Origin: Candidatus Aminicenantes bacterium UBA2190
GTDB lineage: Bacteria > Acidobacteriota > Aminicenantia > UBA2199
Length of the DNA stretch: 64,000 nucleotides
Reading direction: 5' to 3'
Assembly: GCA_002335385.1 (NCBI GenBank)
Contig: DCVK01000061.1
Coordinates: 1 to 64,000, forward strand
The notes under the pieces: model-generated
Seen by the model: the letters and a program-made list of their open reading frames with translations, nothing else
Told to the model about the DNA's origin: nothing
Databases searched by the model: none
Part shown: piece after piece, positions 1-8,125 of the stretch
Layout: each line of letters begins with the position of its first letter
How positions within the stretch are numbered: position 1 is the first letter of the stretch
Translations under genes and position numbers: made by a program

Positions 1-725
1 GGCATGTACTGCTTGAAGGTCAGGTTGGCGAACTTGGCGTCGAAGTCGTCGCCGGCGCCACAGGAGAAGTACTTGCCGGTGAGGACGCGATAGATCAGGT
101 ACCCCAGGTGGTAGATGTCGGACTGGGAGACGATGCGCTCCTTGCGCATGAACTCGGGGGTCAGCCAGGAGCCGTAGCGCTTCTCGGTCTCGGAATAGAA
201 CGCGTCGTTCTTGTCGAGGTACTGGAATATGCCGTAGTTCTTGAGGAAGATCTTGCCGTCGTAGTGGATCAGGATGTTGTCGGGGGTCAGGAAGCCGTGG
301 TAGGAGCGCTCGCCGCTGACGATGATCGACGACCCGACCTCGATGATGTCGGCGATGGCGATGCTGATGGACATGGCCAGGTCGAAATTGATGGGCATGC
401 CCTTCTTTTCGGCGTCGACCAGTATCTGCTCGAAGTTCTTCCCCTTGAAATAATCGAAGATCAACTGGTTGCCCTGGTCGCTGACGTGGATCTTCTCCGG
501 AGAATACAGGAAGGGGATGTTCGATTTTTTGATCCCCTCCAGCAGGAGCCTGACCCGCTTCCACATGTCGGCATTGCCGGAGATCGACGGGCTTACCTCG
601 CAGAGCAATTTGTGGCCGGCGGGCTTGCGGTTCTGCACCGGGGCCACGCGGTAGTTGATGCCCATGGTGTCGGAGAACAGGTCGCGGAAGTAAACATGGT
701 CGTGCAATACCTTGTATTCTTTCAT
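1..725 (-). CDS. Kinase-fold protein, probable pseudokinase (3' part cut by window edge)
   Basis: The frame is open from an ATG at 725 to the left edge (241 residues seen). A GAGG Shine-Dalgarno lies 8 bases before the ATG. The protein has a Ser/Thr-kinase layout: the subdomain VI-like segment HGFLTPDNILI (residues 143-153), the NYG motif (163-165) where DFG is expected, a TPE where APE is expected, and the SDIYHLGYLIYRVLTG segment typical of subdomain IX. The HRD Asp, the catalytic-loop Lys, the DFG Asp and an obvious VAIK Lys are all absent, while the Asn after PD is kept. I infer a kinase fold with a scaffold or sensor role rather than phosphotransfer. The missing C-terminus could hold extra domains. 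Confidence 0.75.
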   Translation of the reverse strand, partial: MKEYKVLHDHVYFRDLFSDTMGINYRVAPVQNRKPAGHKLLCEVSPSISGNADMWKRVRLLLEGIKKSNIPFLYSPEKIHVSDQGNQLIFDYFKGKNFEQILVDAEKKGMPINFDLAMSISIAIADIIEVGSSIIVSGERSYHGFLTPDNILIHYDGKIFLKNYGIFQYLDKNDAFYSETEKRYGSWLTPEFMRKERIVSQSDIYHLGYLIYRVLTGKYFSCGAGDDFDAKFANLTFKQYM

Positions 726-755
726 TTTCTTACCTCGCTTTTAAGTCTGTCATGC

Positions 756-784
756 ACTATATAAAACAAAAAAAACAATTTCAA
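756..784 (-). promoter_or_regulatory. Sigma-70 promoter of the pseudokinase gene
   Basis: On the minus strand TTGAAA (784-779) and TATAGT (761-756) are separated by 17 bases. The predicted start lies about 25 bases before the ATG at 725, leaving room for the GAGG ribosome site. Confidence 0.65.
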
Positions 785-838
785 TAGGGAAATATTTTTT
801 TTGCTTTTTTGCCGCGACCGGCGGGACCGCCGGCCGGT

Positions 839-867
839 TTGAAAACAGGACGTGCCTGTGCTAGAAT
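839..867 (+). promoter_or_regulatory. Sigma-70 promoter of the TlpA-like lipoprotein gene
   Basis: TTGAAA (839-844) and TAGAAT (862-867) are separated by 17 bases. The predicted transcript starts near 874 and has a leader of about 38 bases ending in a GAGGAGGG ribosome site before the ATG at 912. Confidence 0.65.
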
Positions 868-911
868 TCGCGCGTCACCGCTGATCCGCGAGACCGTCCT
901 GAGGAGGGACC

Positions 912-2138
912 ATGGCAAAGAAGATCGCGTTGCTCCTGACCATCCTCGCTGCCCTGAGCGCCTGCGCCGGCAGATCGGCCGCTGAGCAGGCGCAGGAGCT
1001 GGCCGGTTCCTATGCCGAGCTGACCAGCCGCTACGACCTGTTGAAGGACCAGCTGAACGAGAAAATGAGGAACTCCCCTGCCCCGCCGCAGCGCGACCAG
1101 TTCGTCGGCGAATTCACCCGCATGCAGGGCGAGCGCAAGCGCGAACTCGAGGCGCTGCTGCAGAAAAGCGGCGATCTCCGCCCCAGCGACGCCCTGGACC
1201 TGGTGCGCAGCAAGATCATGATCGAGATCAGCCGCTTTGACGATGCCGAAAAGATCATCGACCGCCTGGGCGGACGCCAGGATGGGCTCGGCGCCGAGGC
1301 CCGCATGCAGAAGGTGGTCCTGCACCTGATCCGCCGCAATCATCCCGAGGCGGCGCGCCTTTTTCGCGAGATCGAGCCCTTCGTCGTGCGCGACAACCAG
1401 TTTTTCGATATTTGCCTGGCCCTGGCCTTTTCCCACCCCGAGACCGCGGTGCGCGAGGAGTTTTCACAGAAGCTGCTCGACACGACCGGGCTTCCGGGCC
1501 ATATCCAGGCCCTGGTGCCCAGGATCCATGGCAACCTGGCCATGCTGGCCAAGGAAAACCGCCAGATCGCCAAGGCCAGCGCCCACCTTGACCAGGCCTT
1601 GGCCCTCGCCTCCGATCCGACATTGAAAACGGCCTGGGAGGGCGAACGCAGGCAGCTGGCGATGATGGGCCAGCCCCCGCCGCCCCTGGACGTCGACAAC
1701 TGGCTCAATTCCCAGCTGCCGCCCCTCTCCGCCCTCAAGGGCAAGGTGGTGATCATCGATTTCTGGGCCCCCTGGTGCAGCCCCTGCCGCAAGGTCATGC
1801 CGACCCTGCAGGAACAGTACCGTAAATTCCGCGACCAGGGACTGCTGGTCATCGGCTTCACCAGGCTCTACGGACGCTACAGCGACGACCTGGAAAACAT
1901 GCCCCAGGTCGGCGCCGGGGAGGAGCTTTCCCTGATCGGCAAGTATGTCGACCGCAACGACATCGACTACCCCATCGCCGTTTCCATCGAGGGGCGCGCT
2001 TTCGACGCCTATGCCGTGACGGCGATCCCCACCATGGTCTTCATCGACCGCGGCGGCAGGATCGCCTATTTCAAGACCGGATCGGGGACGCTGAAGCAGA
2101 TCGAGGAGAAGATCGCGGCCCTGGTGGCGGAGAAATGA
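912..2138 (+). CDS. TlpA-like thioredoxin-domain lipoprotein
   Basis: 408 residues starting at an ATG 4 bases after GAGGAGGG. The N-terminus is a lipoprotein signal with lipobox LSAC (Cys18), so the protein should be membrane-anchored outside the cytoplasm. Residues about 30-240 are helical and Ala/Leu-rich, resembling a TPR-like region. The C-terminal third is a TlpA/redoxin thioredoxin fold with the redox motif WAPWCSPCRK (near residue 290) and the cis-Pro segment AIPTMVFID. It is likely a periplasmic thiol-disulfide reductase. It overlaps the next thioredoxin gene by ATGA, so the two are probably translationally coupled. Confidence 0.9.
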   Translation: MAKKIALLLTILAALSACAGRSAAEQAQELAGSYAELTSRYDLLKDQLNEKMRNSPAPPQRDQFVGEFTRMQGERKRELEALLQKSGDLRPSDALDLVRSKIMIEISRFDDAEKIIDRLGGRQDGLGAEARMQKVVLHLIRRNHPEAARLFREIEPFVVRDNQFFDICLALAFSHPETAVREEFSQKLLDTTGLPGHIQALVPRIHGNLAMLAKENRQIAKASAHLDQALALASDPTLKTAWEGERRQLAMMGQPPPPLDVDNWLNSQLPPLSALKGKVVIIDFWAPWCSPCRKVMPTLQEQYRKFRDQGLLVIGFTRLYGRYSDDLENMPQVGAGEELSLIGKYVDRNDIDYPIAVSIEGRAFDAYAVTAIPTMVFIDRGGRIAYFKTGSGTLKQIEEKIAALVAEK

Positions 2139-2443
2139 TGGAAAAAATCACCCTGGCCGAACTGGACGGCAAGCTCCAGGCCTCCCCTTTCGTACTGCTT
2201 GATTTCACCTCGCCCGGCTGTGCCCCCTGCAAGAAGATAGCCCAGTCCCTGCCCGCTCTATTGCATGACCTGCTCCCGACCTCCGTTGCGGCTTACGAGA
2301 TCGATGTGACCGCAGAACCCGGGATCGCCGCGCGCTTTCTTGTCCTGGGTGTACCGGCGCTCATCCTCTTCAAGGAGGGCCGCGAGATATCCCGCTTCAA
2401 CTCCCTGCCCAAAATCGACACGTTCCGCCGCCTCTTGTCCTGA
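2135..2443 (+). CDS. Small thioredoxin-fold protein
   Basis: 102 residues with no signal peptide, so probably cytoplasmic. It has a redox-active motif CAPC after FTSPG, and VPALILF as the cis-Pro segment (V-P-A rather than the usual TPT). This is the length of a single thioredoxin domain. The ATG at 2135 overlaps the stop of the upstream TlpA-like gene; a second ATG at 2138 is an alternative start. The pairing suggests a thiol relay from this protein to the anchored TlpA-like protein, but a membrane electron carrier (DsbD/CcdA) is not seen here. Confidence 0.85.
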   Translation: MMEKITLAELDGKLQASPFVLLDFTSPGCAPCKKIAQSLPALLHDLLPTSVAAYEIDVTAEPGIAARFLVLGVPALILFKEGREISRFNSLPKIDTFRRLLS

Positions 2444-2480
2444 AAATGGGACATTTCAAGGCTCGAATCACTCCGCTGAA

Positions 2481-2497
2481 TTGGCACGGCGCTTGCT
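2481..2497 (+). promoter_or_regulatory. Sigma-54 (-24/-12) promoter
   Basis: TTGGCACG, four bases, then TTGCT matches the RpoN consensus at every defined position, with GG (2483-2484) and GC (2495-2496) 12 bases apart. It lies 22 bases before the ATG of the barrel gene at 2520. The predicted start near 2508 leaves a leader of about 12 bases that is mostly the GGAGG ribosome site. No activator gene is adjacent; the nearest seen is at 33.3 kb. Confidence 0.8.
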
Positions 2498-2519
2498 ATC
2501 ACAGAAATGGAGGTTCAAC

Positions 2520-3188
2520 ATGAAACGCATGGCAGTATGGCTGGCGGTTTTCGGCCTGATGTCAGGGATCCTTTGCTCCCAGAGCATCCATTTGAAGATC
2601 GGCCTGTTCGTTCCCAGGCTGCAGTCCGACCTGTGGGAGATCAGCCAGGAGAACCTGACCTTCGAGCGCTCCGACATGGTCAACGTGGTGTACGGCGGCG
2701 AATACGAGTTCTATCTCAACCGCAACTTTTCGCTGGCGGCGGAAGTGAGCAGCTACGCCAAGACGGTCTACGCCCAGTACCGCGACTACGAGTTCGAGGA
2801 CGGCACCCCCATCTTCCAGAACATCACCCTGCGCCTCGTGCCCGTCGAGGCCGGCCTGAAATTCTATCCCATGGGTCACCGCAACCGCATCAATCTCTTC
2901 ATCGGCGCCGGCGCGGGCGTTTACGCCTGGACCTACCAGCAGTCGGGGTATTTCATCAACTTCCAGAACGATTCGATCAGCGAGGGCTTTGCCGAGACGC
3001 GGCGCTTCGCCTTCGGCCTCAACAGCCGCATCGGCCTGGCCTTCCGGTTCCAGCAGCGGCTGGGATTCTCCCTCGAGGGCAAATATCAGTACCTGCGGGG
3101 AAAGCTTTCCCGGAATTTCGAGGGTTTCGACCCCCTGGACATGAGCGGTTTCCTGGTCAACGCCGGTGTAACGCTCTATTTCAACTGA
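2520..3188 (+). CDS. Outer-membrane beta-barrel protein (OmpA/OmpW-like fold)
   Basis: 222 residues. The start was chosen at 2520 because GGAGG lies 6 bases upstream and a clear signal peptide follows (MKRMAVWLAVFGLMSGILCS). The mature part alternates polar and hydrophobic/aromatic residues in about eight strands, has GAGAGVYAW in a central strand, and ends in an aromatic residue region (TLYFN) typical of barrel insertion signals. The length fits an 8-strand barrel. It is the sole gene behind a sigma-54 promoter, so expression is expected to be conditional. Substrate or binding partner is unknown. Confidence 0.8.
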   Translation: MKRMAVWLAVFGLMSGILCSQSIHLKIGLFVPRLQSDLWEISQENLTFERSDMVNVVYGGEYEFYLNRNFSLAAEVSSYAKTVYAQYRDYEFEDGTPIFQNITLRLVPVEAGLKFYPMGHRNRINLFIGAGAGVYAWTYQQSGYFINFQNDSISEGFAETRRFAFGLNSRIGLAFRFQQRLGFSLEGKYQYLRGKLSRNFEGFDPLDMSGFLVNAGVTLYFN

Positions 3189-3316
3189 ATAGCCCGCAGC
3201 CTGGCGGCCCCGTGCCGTTTCCACCCGGGAAACAGCGGAGCGGCATTCGCCCCGCGCCCTTGCGGTTTCCCTTTCCAGGAACTGCCCAGGCGGCCGCCTG
3301 ATCCAGGGGAACGCGA

Positions 3317-3345
3317 TTGACAGCCCGGGCTAATTATGTTAAATT
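3317..3345 (+). promoter_or_regulatory. Sigma-70 promoter of the tRNA-Lys/tRNA-Glu pair
   Basis: Consensus TTGACA (3317-3322), 17-base spacer, TAAATT (3340-3345). Transcription should start near 3352, nine bases before tRNA-Lys. Confidence 0.7.
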
Positions 3346-3360
3346 TAGCCAGACTGGCTT

Positions 3361-3433
3361 GGGCCGTTAGCTCAGCTGGCAGAGCACCGCCCTTTTAAGG
3401 CGGGTGCCGTTGGTTCGAATCCAACACGGCTCA
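3361..3433 (+). tRNA. tRNA-Lys (anticodon TTT)
   Basis: The acceptor GGGCCGT pairs with ACGGCTC (one G-U). The anticodon stem CCGCC/GGCGG closes loop CTTTTAA. The T arm is GTTGG-TTCGAAT-CCAAC and the discriminator is A. The CCA end is not encoded. Confidence 0.97.
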
Positions 3434-3439
3434 TTTTGA

Positions 3440-3511
3440 GGCCCGTTCGTCTATCGGTTAGGACACAAGATTTTCATTCTTGTAAGAGGGGTTCGACTCC
3501 CCTACGGGCTA
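3440..3511 (+). tRNA. tRNA-Glu (anticodon TTC)
   Basis: The acceptor GGCCCGT pairs with ACGGGCT. The anticodon stem CAAGA/TCTTG closes loop TTTTCAT. The T arm is GGGG-TTCGACT-CCCC and the discriminator is A, with no encoded CCA. It is six bases after tRNA-Lys. Its last 10 bases overlap the stop end of the minus-strand Nudix fusion gene. Confidence 0.97.
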
Positions 3512-4650
3512 TTCCGCTCTCCTTCCCCCGCCGCTTCAATGCCCGCCTGCGCCGGGTCTTCCCCGAACAGCCGCTGCAGCAGGATAGCGAATTCGAATTC
3601 GAAGTTCGGCGTCAGTATCCCCTTGCCGACGGCTTCGCGGATCCTGGCAATCCTCCAGAATTTCCCCGCGCTGCTCTCCTGCGGGTCCACGCACGGCTGC
3701 CGCGAGCTGCGGGCGACGAACATGTGCACCAGCTCGGATTCGACATCGCTTTCCCAGACATAGCGGGCCACGGGGACGGCCTTCAGCCCCTCCAGCCCTG
3801 TCTCCTCAATGGTTTCCCTATTCAGGGCCGCCTCGATCCCCTCGCCGCTGCGCACGTGCCCGCCCACGGCGGTGTCCCACTTGCCGGGCTGGATCTGCTT
3901 CGCCGGCGAGCGCTTTTGCAGGAACAGGCGGTCGTGCCCATCCAGGATGTGCAGATGGACGACCGGATGCAGCAGCCCTTTGCGCGAATGGCAGAGGCTG
4001 CGCGGCGCCCTGCCGCGCACCCTCCCTTCCGGGTCCACGATGTCGAACCACTCCTCGCCGGCGCATGGCACGGCAGCCGCGGCCCCAGCGCGCCGGGCAT
4101 GCCGGCGATTGCGCACCCACTCCACGAGGAAATAAGCGGCGAACAGGATGTAGAAAAGACCGCCGGAAATGAAGCCCCAGGCCTGCAGCGACATGGCGAA
4201 GGCGGCGTAGACGATCAGCGCGGCATGGCCGAGGAAGATGAAGAAGAGGGCCTTCATGCTGCGTGTCATCGCCCGCGCCTGCTCCTCGTGGAAGGCGATG
4301 TTCTTGAGGTAGCGGCGCGACATGGCCAGCATGATGTTCAGCGGCGAAAAGGCGGAAATCCCCAGGATCAGGCAGAAGACGAGCTCCACCAGGGCCGGCT
4401 TCAAGCGGAAAAAAATGTCGTTCTCCAGCAGCAGCGACACGCCGCCCATGACCACGATCAGCAGGGTGTCCAGGATAACGAAGCGGTCCCACGTCCTGTC
4501 CCGGACATAGGAGATCGCCAGCTCGACGATGCCGGAGGCCACGGCAACGACCAGGCCGACCTGCGTGCCCCACAGGGCGTCGGCGGCGATGAAGACCAGA
4601 AGCGGCAGGAAGCCGGGCGCCAGGGCCTTGAGCAGTTGCAGCCGGCTCAA
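3502..4650 (-). CDS. Fusion of a YciB/IspZ-like membrane domain and a Nudix hydrolase
   Basis: 382 residues. Residues 1 to about 185 form about six hydrophobic helices resembling the YciB/intracellular septation A family. Residues about 195-360 are a Nudix hydrolase of the isopentenyl-diphosphate-isomerase-like/YfcD type, with the box GHVRSGEG...NRETIEETGL matching Gx5Ex7REUxEExGU except Thr at the first U. The start is TTG at 4650, overlapping the stop of the heptose kinase as TTGA, so translation is probably coupled. The stop falls inside the opposite-strand tRNA-Glu. A membrane-bound hydrolase of nucleoside-diphosphate-linked or polyprenyl substrates is plausible but inferred. Confidence 0.8.
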   Translation of the reverse strand: MSRLQLLKALAPGFLPLLVFIAADALWGTQVGLVVAVASGIVELAISYVRDRTWDRFVILDTLLIVVMGGVSLLLENDIFFRLKPALVELVFCLILGISAFSPLNIMLAMSRRYLKNIAFHEEQARAMTRSMKALFFIFLGHAALIVYAAFAMSLQAWGFISGGLFYILFAAYFLVEWVRNRRHARRAGAAAAVPCAGEEWFDIVDPEGRVRGRAPRSLCHSRKGLLHPVVHLHILDGHDRLFLQKRSPAKQIQPGKWDTAVGGHVRSGEGIEAALNRETIEETGLEGLKAVPVARYVWESDVESELVHMFVARSSRQPCVDPQESSAGKFWRIARIREAVGKGILTPNFEFEFAILLQRLFGEDPAQAGIEAAGEGERNSP

Positions 4651-5624
4651 TGGTGCTTCAGGATGAAGGCCAACCTTTCCAGGAGCTCATCCAGTCCGAC
4701 CTGCGAGGTGCCCACGCGCTCGACCACGATGGAGGCAGCGGCGTTGGCCAGGGCCACGGCCTCGCGCAGGTCGGCCCCGGCCACCAGGGCCAGGGTCAGC
4801 ACCGCGACGACGGTGTCGCCGGCGCCGGTCACGTCGAACACCTCGCGGCTGAAGGCGGGCAGGTGGAACATGCGGCGGCCCGTTTCCGCCGCCGATATCC
4901 CCTGGCTGCCGCGGGTGATGAGCGTGAAGCGGCTGCCGAACTTGCGGCGGATGCGCTGGAGGGCCAGGGCGAGGTCGTCGTCGCTGCCGATGGCCCGGCC
5001 GGCCATTTCCGCGGCTTCCTTCAGGTTGGGTGTCAGGCCGGTCACGCCGCGGTAGAGGCCGAAATGGGGCGGCTTGGGATCGACCACGATGGGGATGCCG
5101 GCGGCGGCGGCCCGGGCCTTGAGCAGCGCCATGACCTCGGCGTTCACCGTGCCCTTGGCATAGTCGGAAACGATGATGCCGTCGATCCTCTCGGCGGCAA
5201 TGGCGGCACGCAGCCGCTCCAGGACGTCCGCCTGCAGGCGGATGCGGCCGTCGCGGTCGATGCGCACGATCTGCTGGCGCTGGGAAATTACGCGCGTCTT
5301 GACGATGGTGCGGCTCTCCGGGTCGCGGACCACCAGGTCGCCCTCGGCCTTGAGGCGGGCGATCTCGGCGGCGAAGCCGTCGTCCCCCGCCACGCCCAGC
5401 AGCAGCCCGCGCGCGCCCAGGCGGTCGATATTGGCCGCCACGTTGCCGGCGCCGCCCAGGCGCGACTCCTCGAGCTCGACCGAGACCACCGGCACCGGGG
5501 CCTCGGGAGATATGCGCTCGACCTGGCCGAAGATGTAGCGATCGAGGATCACGTCCCCGTAGACCAGGAGCCTGCGGCCGGCGAAACGGGAGCAGATCTC
5601 AGCGAAGCGGTTCAGTTGGCGCAT
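4647..5624 (-). CDS. rfaE1: D-glycero-beta-D-manno-heptose-7-phosphate kinase
   Basis: 325 residues, a PfkB/ribokinase-fold kinase acting in ADP-heptose synthesis for LPS core. The N-terminal VYGDVILDRYIFGQVERISPE segment and GGAGNVAANI are characteristic of the HldE/RfaE kinase domain. The catalytic motif FDVTGAGDT lies in the C-terminal third. Only the kinase half is present, with no adenylyltransferase domain, so a separate RfaE2 is expected elsewhere. An ATG with GGGGGAGG upstream sets the start. It overlaps the O-antigen ligase by 26 bases and the YciB-Nudix gene by 4. Confidence 0.95.
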   Translation of the reverse strand: MRQLNRFAEICSRFAGRRLLVYGDVILDRYIFGQVERISPEAPVPVVSVELEESRLGGAGNVAANIDRLGARGLLLGVAGDDGFAAEIARLKAEGDLVVRDPESRTIVKTRVISQRQQIVRIDRDGRIRLQADVLERLRAAIAAERIDGIIVSDYAKGTVNAEVMALLKARAAAAGIPIVVDPKPPHFGLYRGVTGLTPNLKEAAEMAGRAIGSDDDLALALQRIRRKFGSRFTLITRGSQGISAAETGRRMFHLPAFSREVFDVTGAGDTVVAVLTLALVAGADLREAVALANAAASIVVERVGTSQVGLDELLERLAFILKHH

Positions 5625-6792
5625 GGGCCTCCCCCGGCAATGCCAAAAAAGGCAGGCTGATGAAAAAGAACAGCATGAACTTGATCTCGCTGTCGCCGAA
5701 ATTGTATTCGAACAAGCCGGCGACCAGGAAGCCGATGAAGGCGAACAACACCCCCGCGGCCAGGGCCCGTGCCTCGCCCTTCTGCTCCTTCAGCCGTTTC
5801 AGGACCTGCAGGAGGATGAACAGGCAGGCCAGCACGAAACTGGCCAGGGCGAATAGGCCCCTCTCGGCGAGGATCTGCAGGAAATTGTTGTGCAGGTGCA
5901 GGTTGACCTGCTCGGCGTCCGGGTGACGGTAGCGGGCCTCGTCGCCCAGGATGGCCTTCTCGATGTTGTGGCTGCCCACCCCGGTCCAGGGCCGGTCCTG
6001 GAATATCTTCCAGCCCGACCAGGCCATGTAGATGCGGTCGCGGTTGGAGCGGTCCTGGAGATCGACGATGGAGAGGACGCGGCTTTTCACTGCGGCCGGC
6101 GCCAGCAGCACCAGCACCAGCAGCAGCGGCGCCAGCGCCATGAAATACCCGGGCCTGAAGAAAAGCAGGAACAGGGCCAGGGAAAAGGCGATGCCCAGCC
6201 AGACGTTGCGGGTCAGGGAAAAGGCGATGGCGGCCAGCATGGCGACCAGGGCCAGGAAGACGACGGCCGCTTCCCTCCTGTTGTCGTGGCGCAGCACCAG
6301 GCGGACGATGAAAAAAATGAAGGGCAGCATCAGCAGGCCGGCATAGGTCATCCAGTGCGACGTGAAGCCGGTCAAACGATCGTTCAGTTCGATCCCCCTG
6401 CTCCAGACGCTGAATATCCCCGCCAGCGAGGAGAAGACCGCCGAAGCCAACAGGACCCACAGGGCAATGCGGACCCGCTTCCAGGAATCGAGCAGCCAGT
6501 GGTAGATCGGGATCAGCAGGAAGATCAGCAATTCCTTGTTATCGCGGATGCTGGCGGCCCGATCCAGGGAAAAAACCGTCGCCAGCAGGGTGAAGACGAT
6601 GTAAGCGGCGAAAAACCAGTTATACGAGGGCAGCGTCGGCAAGCGGCCGCCGCGCAGCAGGTGAAGCAGGAACAGCGCCAGAATGATCGTCCCCAGGATA
6701 TAGCAGGCGGCGATGGACACGTCGATCAGGAAGAGGAACCCGAGGAGGAGGGCGAAGGCCGTTTCGCTAGATGAATTTACTGACCGCTTCAT
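5599..6792 (-). CDS. O-antigen ligase / Wzy family membrane protein
   Basis: About 397 residues from the ATG at 6792 (MKRSVNSS). A longer frame reaches 6837 but lies deeper inside the upstream gene. About ten to twelve hydrophobic helices surround a large extracytoplasmic loop. The Wzy_C-type segment WTGVGSHNIE and later HLHNNFLQILAERG are diagnostic of O-antigen ligases/polymerases. Its place between a heptosyltransferase and a heptose kinase favours ligation of O-polysaccharide to the lipid A core (WaaL role), though a polymerase cannot be excluded. Confidence 0.85.
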   Translation of the reverse strand: MKRSVNSSSETAFALLLGFLFLIDVSIAACYILGTIILALFLLHLLRGGRLPTLPSYNWFFAAYIVFTLLATVFSLDRAASIRDNKELLIFLLIPIYHWLLDSWKRVRIALWVLLASAVFSSLAGIFSVWSRGIELNDRLTGFTSHWMTYAGLLMLPFIFFIVRLVLRHDNRREAAVVFLALVAMLAAIAFSLTRNVWLGIAFSLALFLLFFRPGYFMALAPLLLVLVLLAPAAVKSRVLSIVDLQDRSNRDRIYMAWSGWKIFQDRPWTGVGSHNIEKAILGDEARYRHPDAEQVNLHLHNNFLQILAERGLFALASFVLACLFILLQVLKRLKEQKGEARALAAGVLFAFIGFLVAGLFEYNFGDSEIKFMLFFFISLPFLALPGEAHAPTEPLR

Positions 6793-7786
6793 GGACCCTG
6801 TCCGTGCTGATGTTCCGCATGCAGGCGATTGTACCATACTTGCAGCGCCTTTGGGAACACGGGCGGCAGCCCATCTCCAGCTCGACGATCTCCAGCGCCT
6901 CGCGCCGCCAGGGTCCGCTGACGGCGGGGCTGTTGGGTCCGTACAATGCCACCAGTGGGGTCGCGGTCAGGGAAGCCAGGTGCAGGGGGCCCGAATCGGC
7001 GCCCACATAGACCGCCGCATCTGCGATCAGCGCCAGCAGTTCGCGCACGGGCAGGGGGCCTGACAGATCGTGCACGCCAGGCAAACGGCTCAGGCGCGCG
7101 GCCCGCTGTTGTTCCTCGGAACTGCCGCCGATCAGGACGACCGTCGCCCGGTCCGCGGCCAGGCGCTGGGCCAGGTCAGTGAAATGCTCCTCGCCCCAAT
7201 CGCGGAAGCGGTTCCCCGCCCCCAGGTGGAGCACCACCTTGGGGCGCACGCCGATGAGCGGGGCCAGGCGGGAAGAGACGGGGAAGGCGCGCGCGGCGAT
7301 CGGCGGATACGGCGGCGGGTCGGCGGCGGCGACGCCCACGGCTTCCAGCAGCCGCGTTTGGCTGCGCACGGAATGGACCGGCGGCCCGGGGAGGGAGCGG
7401 TCGACCAGGAGATTGTACGCCCAATTGCGGTTCGGCGTGCGATAGCCGACCCGGCGCCGGGCGCCGCTGGCCAGCGTCAGCAGCGCCGATCCCGGGCCTG
7501 AATGAAAATCGACGACGGTGCGCACGCCCAGCTCACGGACCCGGCGGCGGAAGGTCAGGACATCCCGCCAGCGGCGGCGGCGGGGGACGGTGAGGACGTT
7601 GTCCACACCCGGGATCAGGGCGGCGACCTCGCCGAAGCGATCCTCCACGACGTAATGCAGGCGCGAGGCGGGGAAGCGTTGCTTGAACAGGGCGACCGCG
7701 GGGATGGTGAATACGATATCGCCGAGGAGGCGCAGGCGGATGAAGAGCACGTCGCTTTCGCAAGAATCGTCCAGGTTCCCGGTCAA
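6767..7786 (-). CDS. ADP-heptose:LPS heptosyltransferase (GT9 family)
   Basis: 339 residues, a two-domain GT-B enzyme. It opens with the family hallmark VLFIRLRLLGDIVFTIPA, contains VVDFHSGPGS, and has the C-terminal nucleotide-heptose site VGADSGPLHLASLTATPLVALYGP. It should transfer heptose to the inner core. The start is TTG at 7786, supported by GGAGG six bases upstream; a GTG at 7750 is an alternative. The last residues are Cys-rich (MGCRPCSQRRCKYGTIACM), as in many family members. First gene of the overlapping LPS operon. Confidence 0.9.
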   Translation of the reverse strand: MTGNLDDSCESDVLFIRLRLLGDIVFTIPAVALFKQRFPASRLHYVVEDRFGEVAALIPGVDNVLTVPRRRRWRDVLTFRRRVRELGVRTVVDFHSGPGSALLTLASGARRRVGYRTPNRNWAYNLLVDRSLPGPPVHSVRSQTRLLEAVGVAAADPPPYPPIAARAFPVSSRLAPLIGVRPKVVLHLGAGNRFRDWGEEHFTDLAQRLAADRATVVLIGGSSEEQQRAARLSRLPGVHDLSGPLPVRELLALIADAAVYVGADSGPLHLASLTATPLVALYGPNSPAVSGPWRREALEIVELEMGCRPCSQRRCKYGTIACMRNISTDRVHEAVSKFI

Positions 7787-8125
7787 GTCCAGCCTCCAGC
7801 GTGTTGAATCACCGGTCCCGACAGGAGCGCGTGCAACGATGATACAGGGCGAGGCCGGAGGTTATGATTTTCTCACTTCCATGCGGGCTTTGTCAACTCT
7901 CCGGCGAATCGGGGATTGGCGTGGTTGAAATTCGCGGACCGTTATCCCATGAACGTCTTAAGAATTTCCATTTGATATAGCCATTTCCTAAGTATAGAAA
8001 GTATGCAATCCAACGAAAACCACATCCCATCATGTTCTATGGCGCTTGCCGGAGGGATTTCCACAGTCATTGGCAAAATTGCGGAGCGCAACGCCGCCGC
8101 GGATGGATCAACGATGACCGGCAGG
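7787..8125. other. 339-base gap between the M23 peptidase and the LPS operon
   Basis: Apart from the tentative promoter at 7867-7896 I see no gene, RNA or repeat. The stretch around 7950-8010 is clearly more AT-rich than its surroundings. Confidence 0.5.
7867..7896 (-). promoter_or_regulatory. Possible sigma-70 promoter of the LPS operon
   Basis: Minus strand TTGACA (7896-7891), an 18-base spacer and GAAAAT (7872-7867), about 75 bases before the TTG start. The -10 is weak, so this is tentative. Confidence 0.35.
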
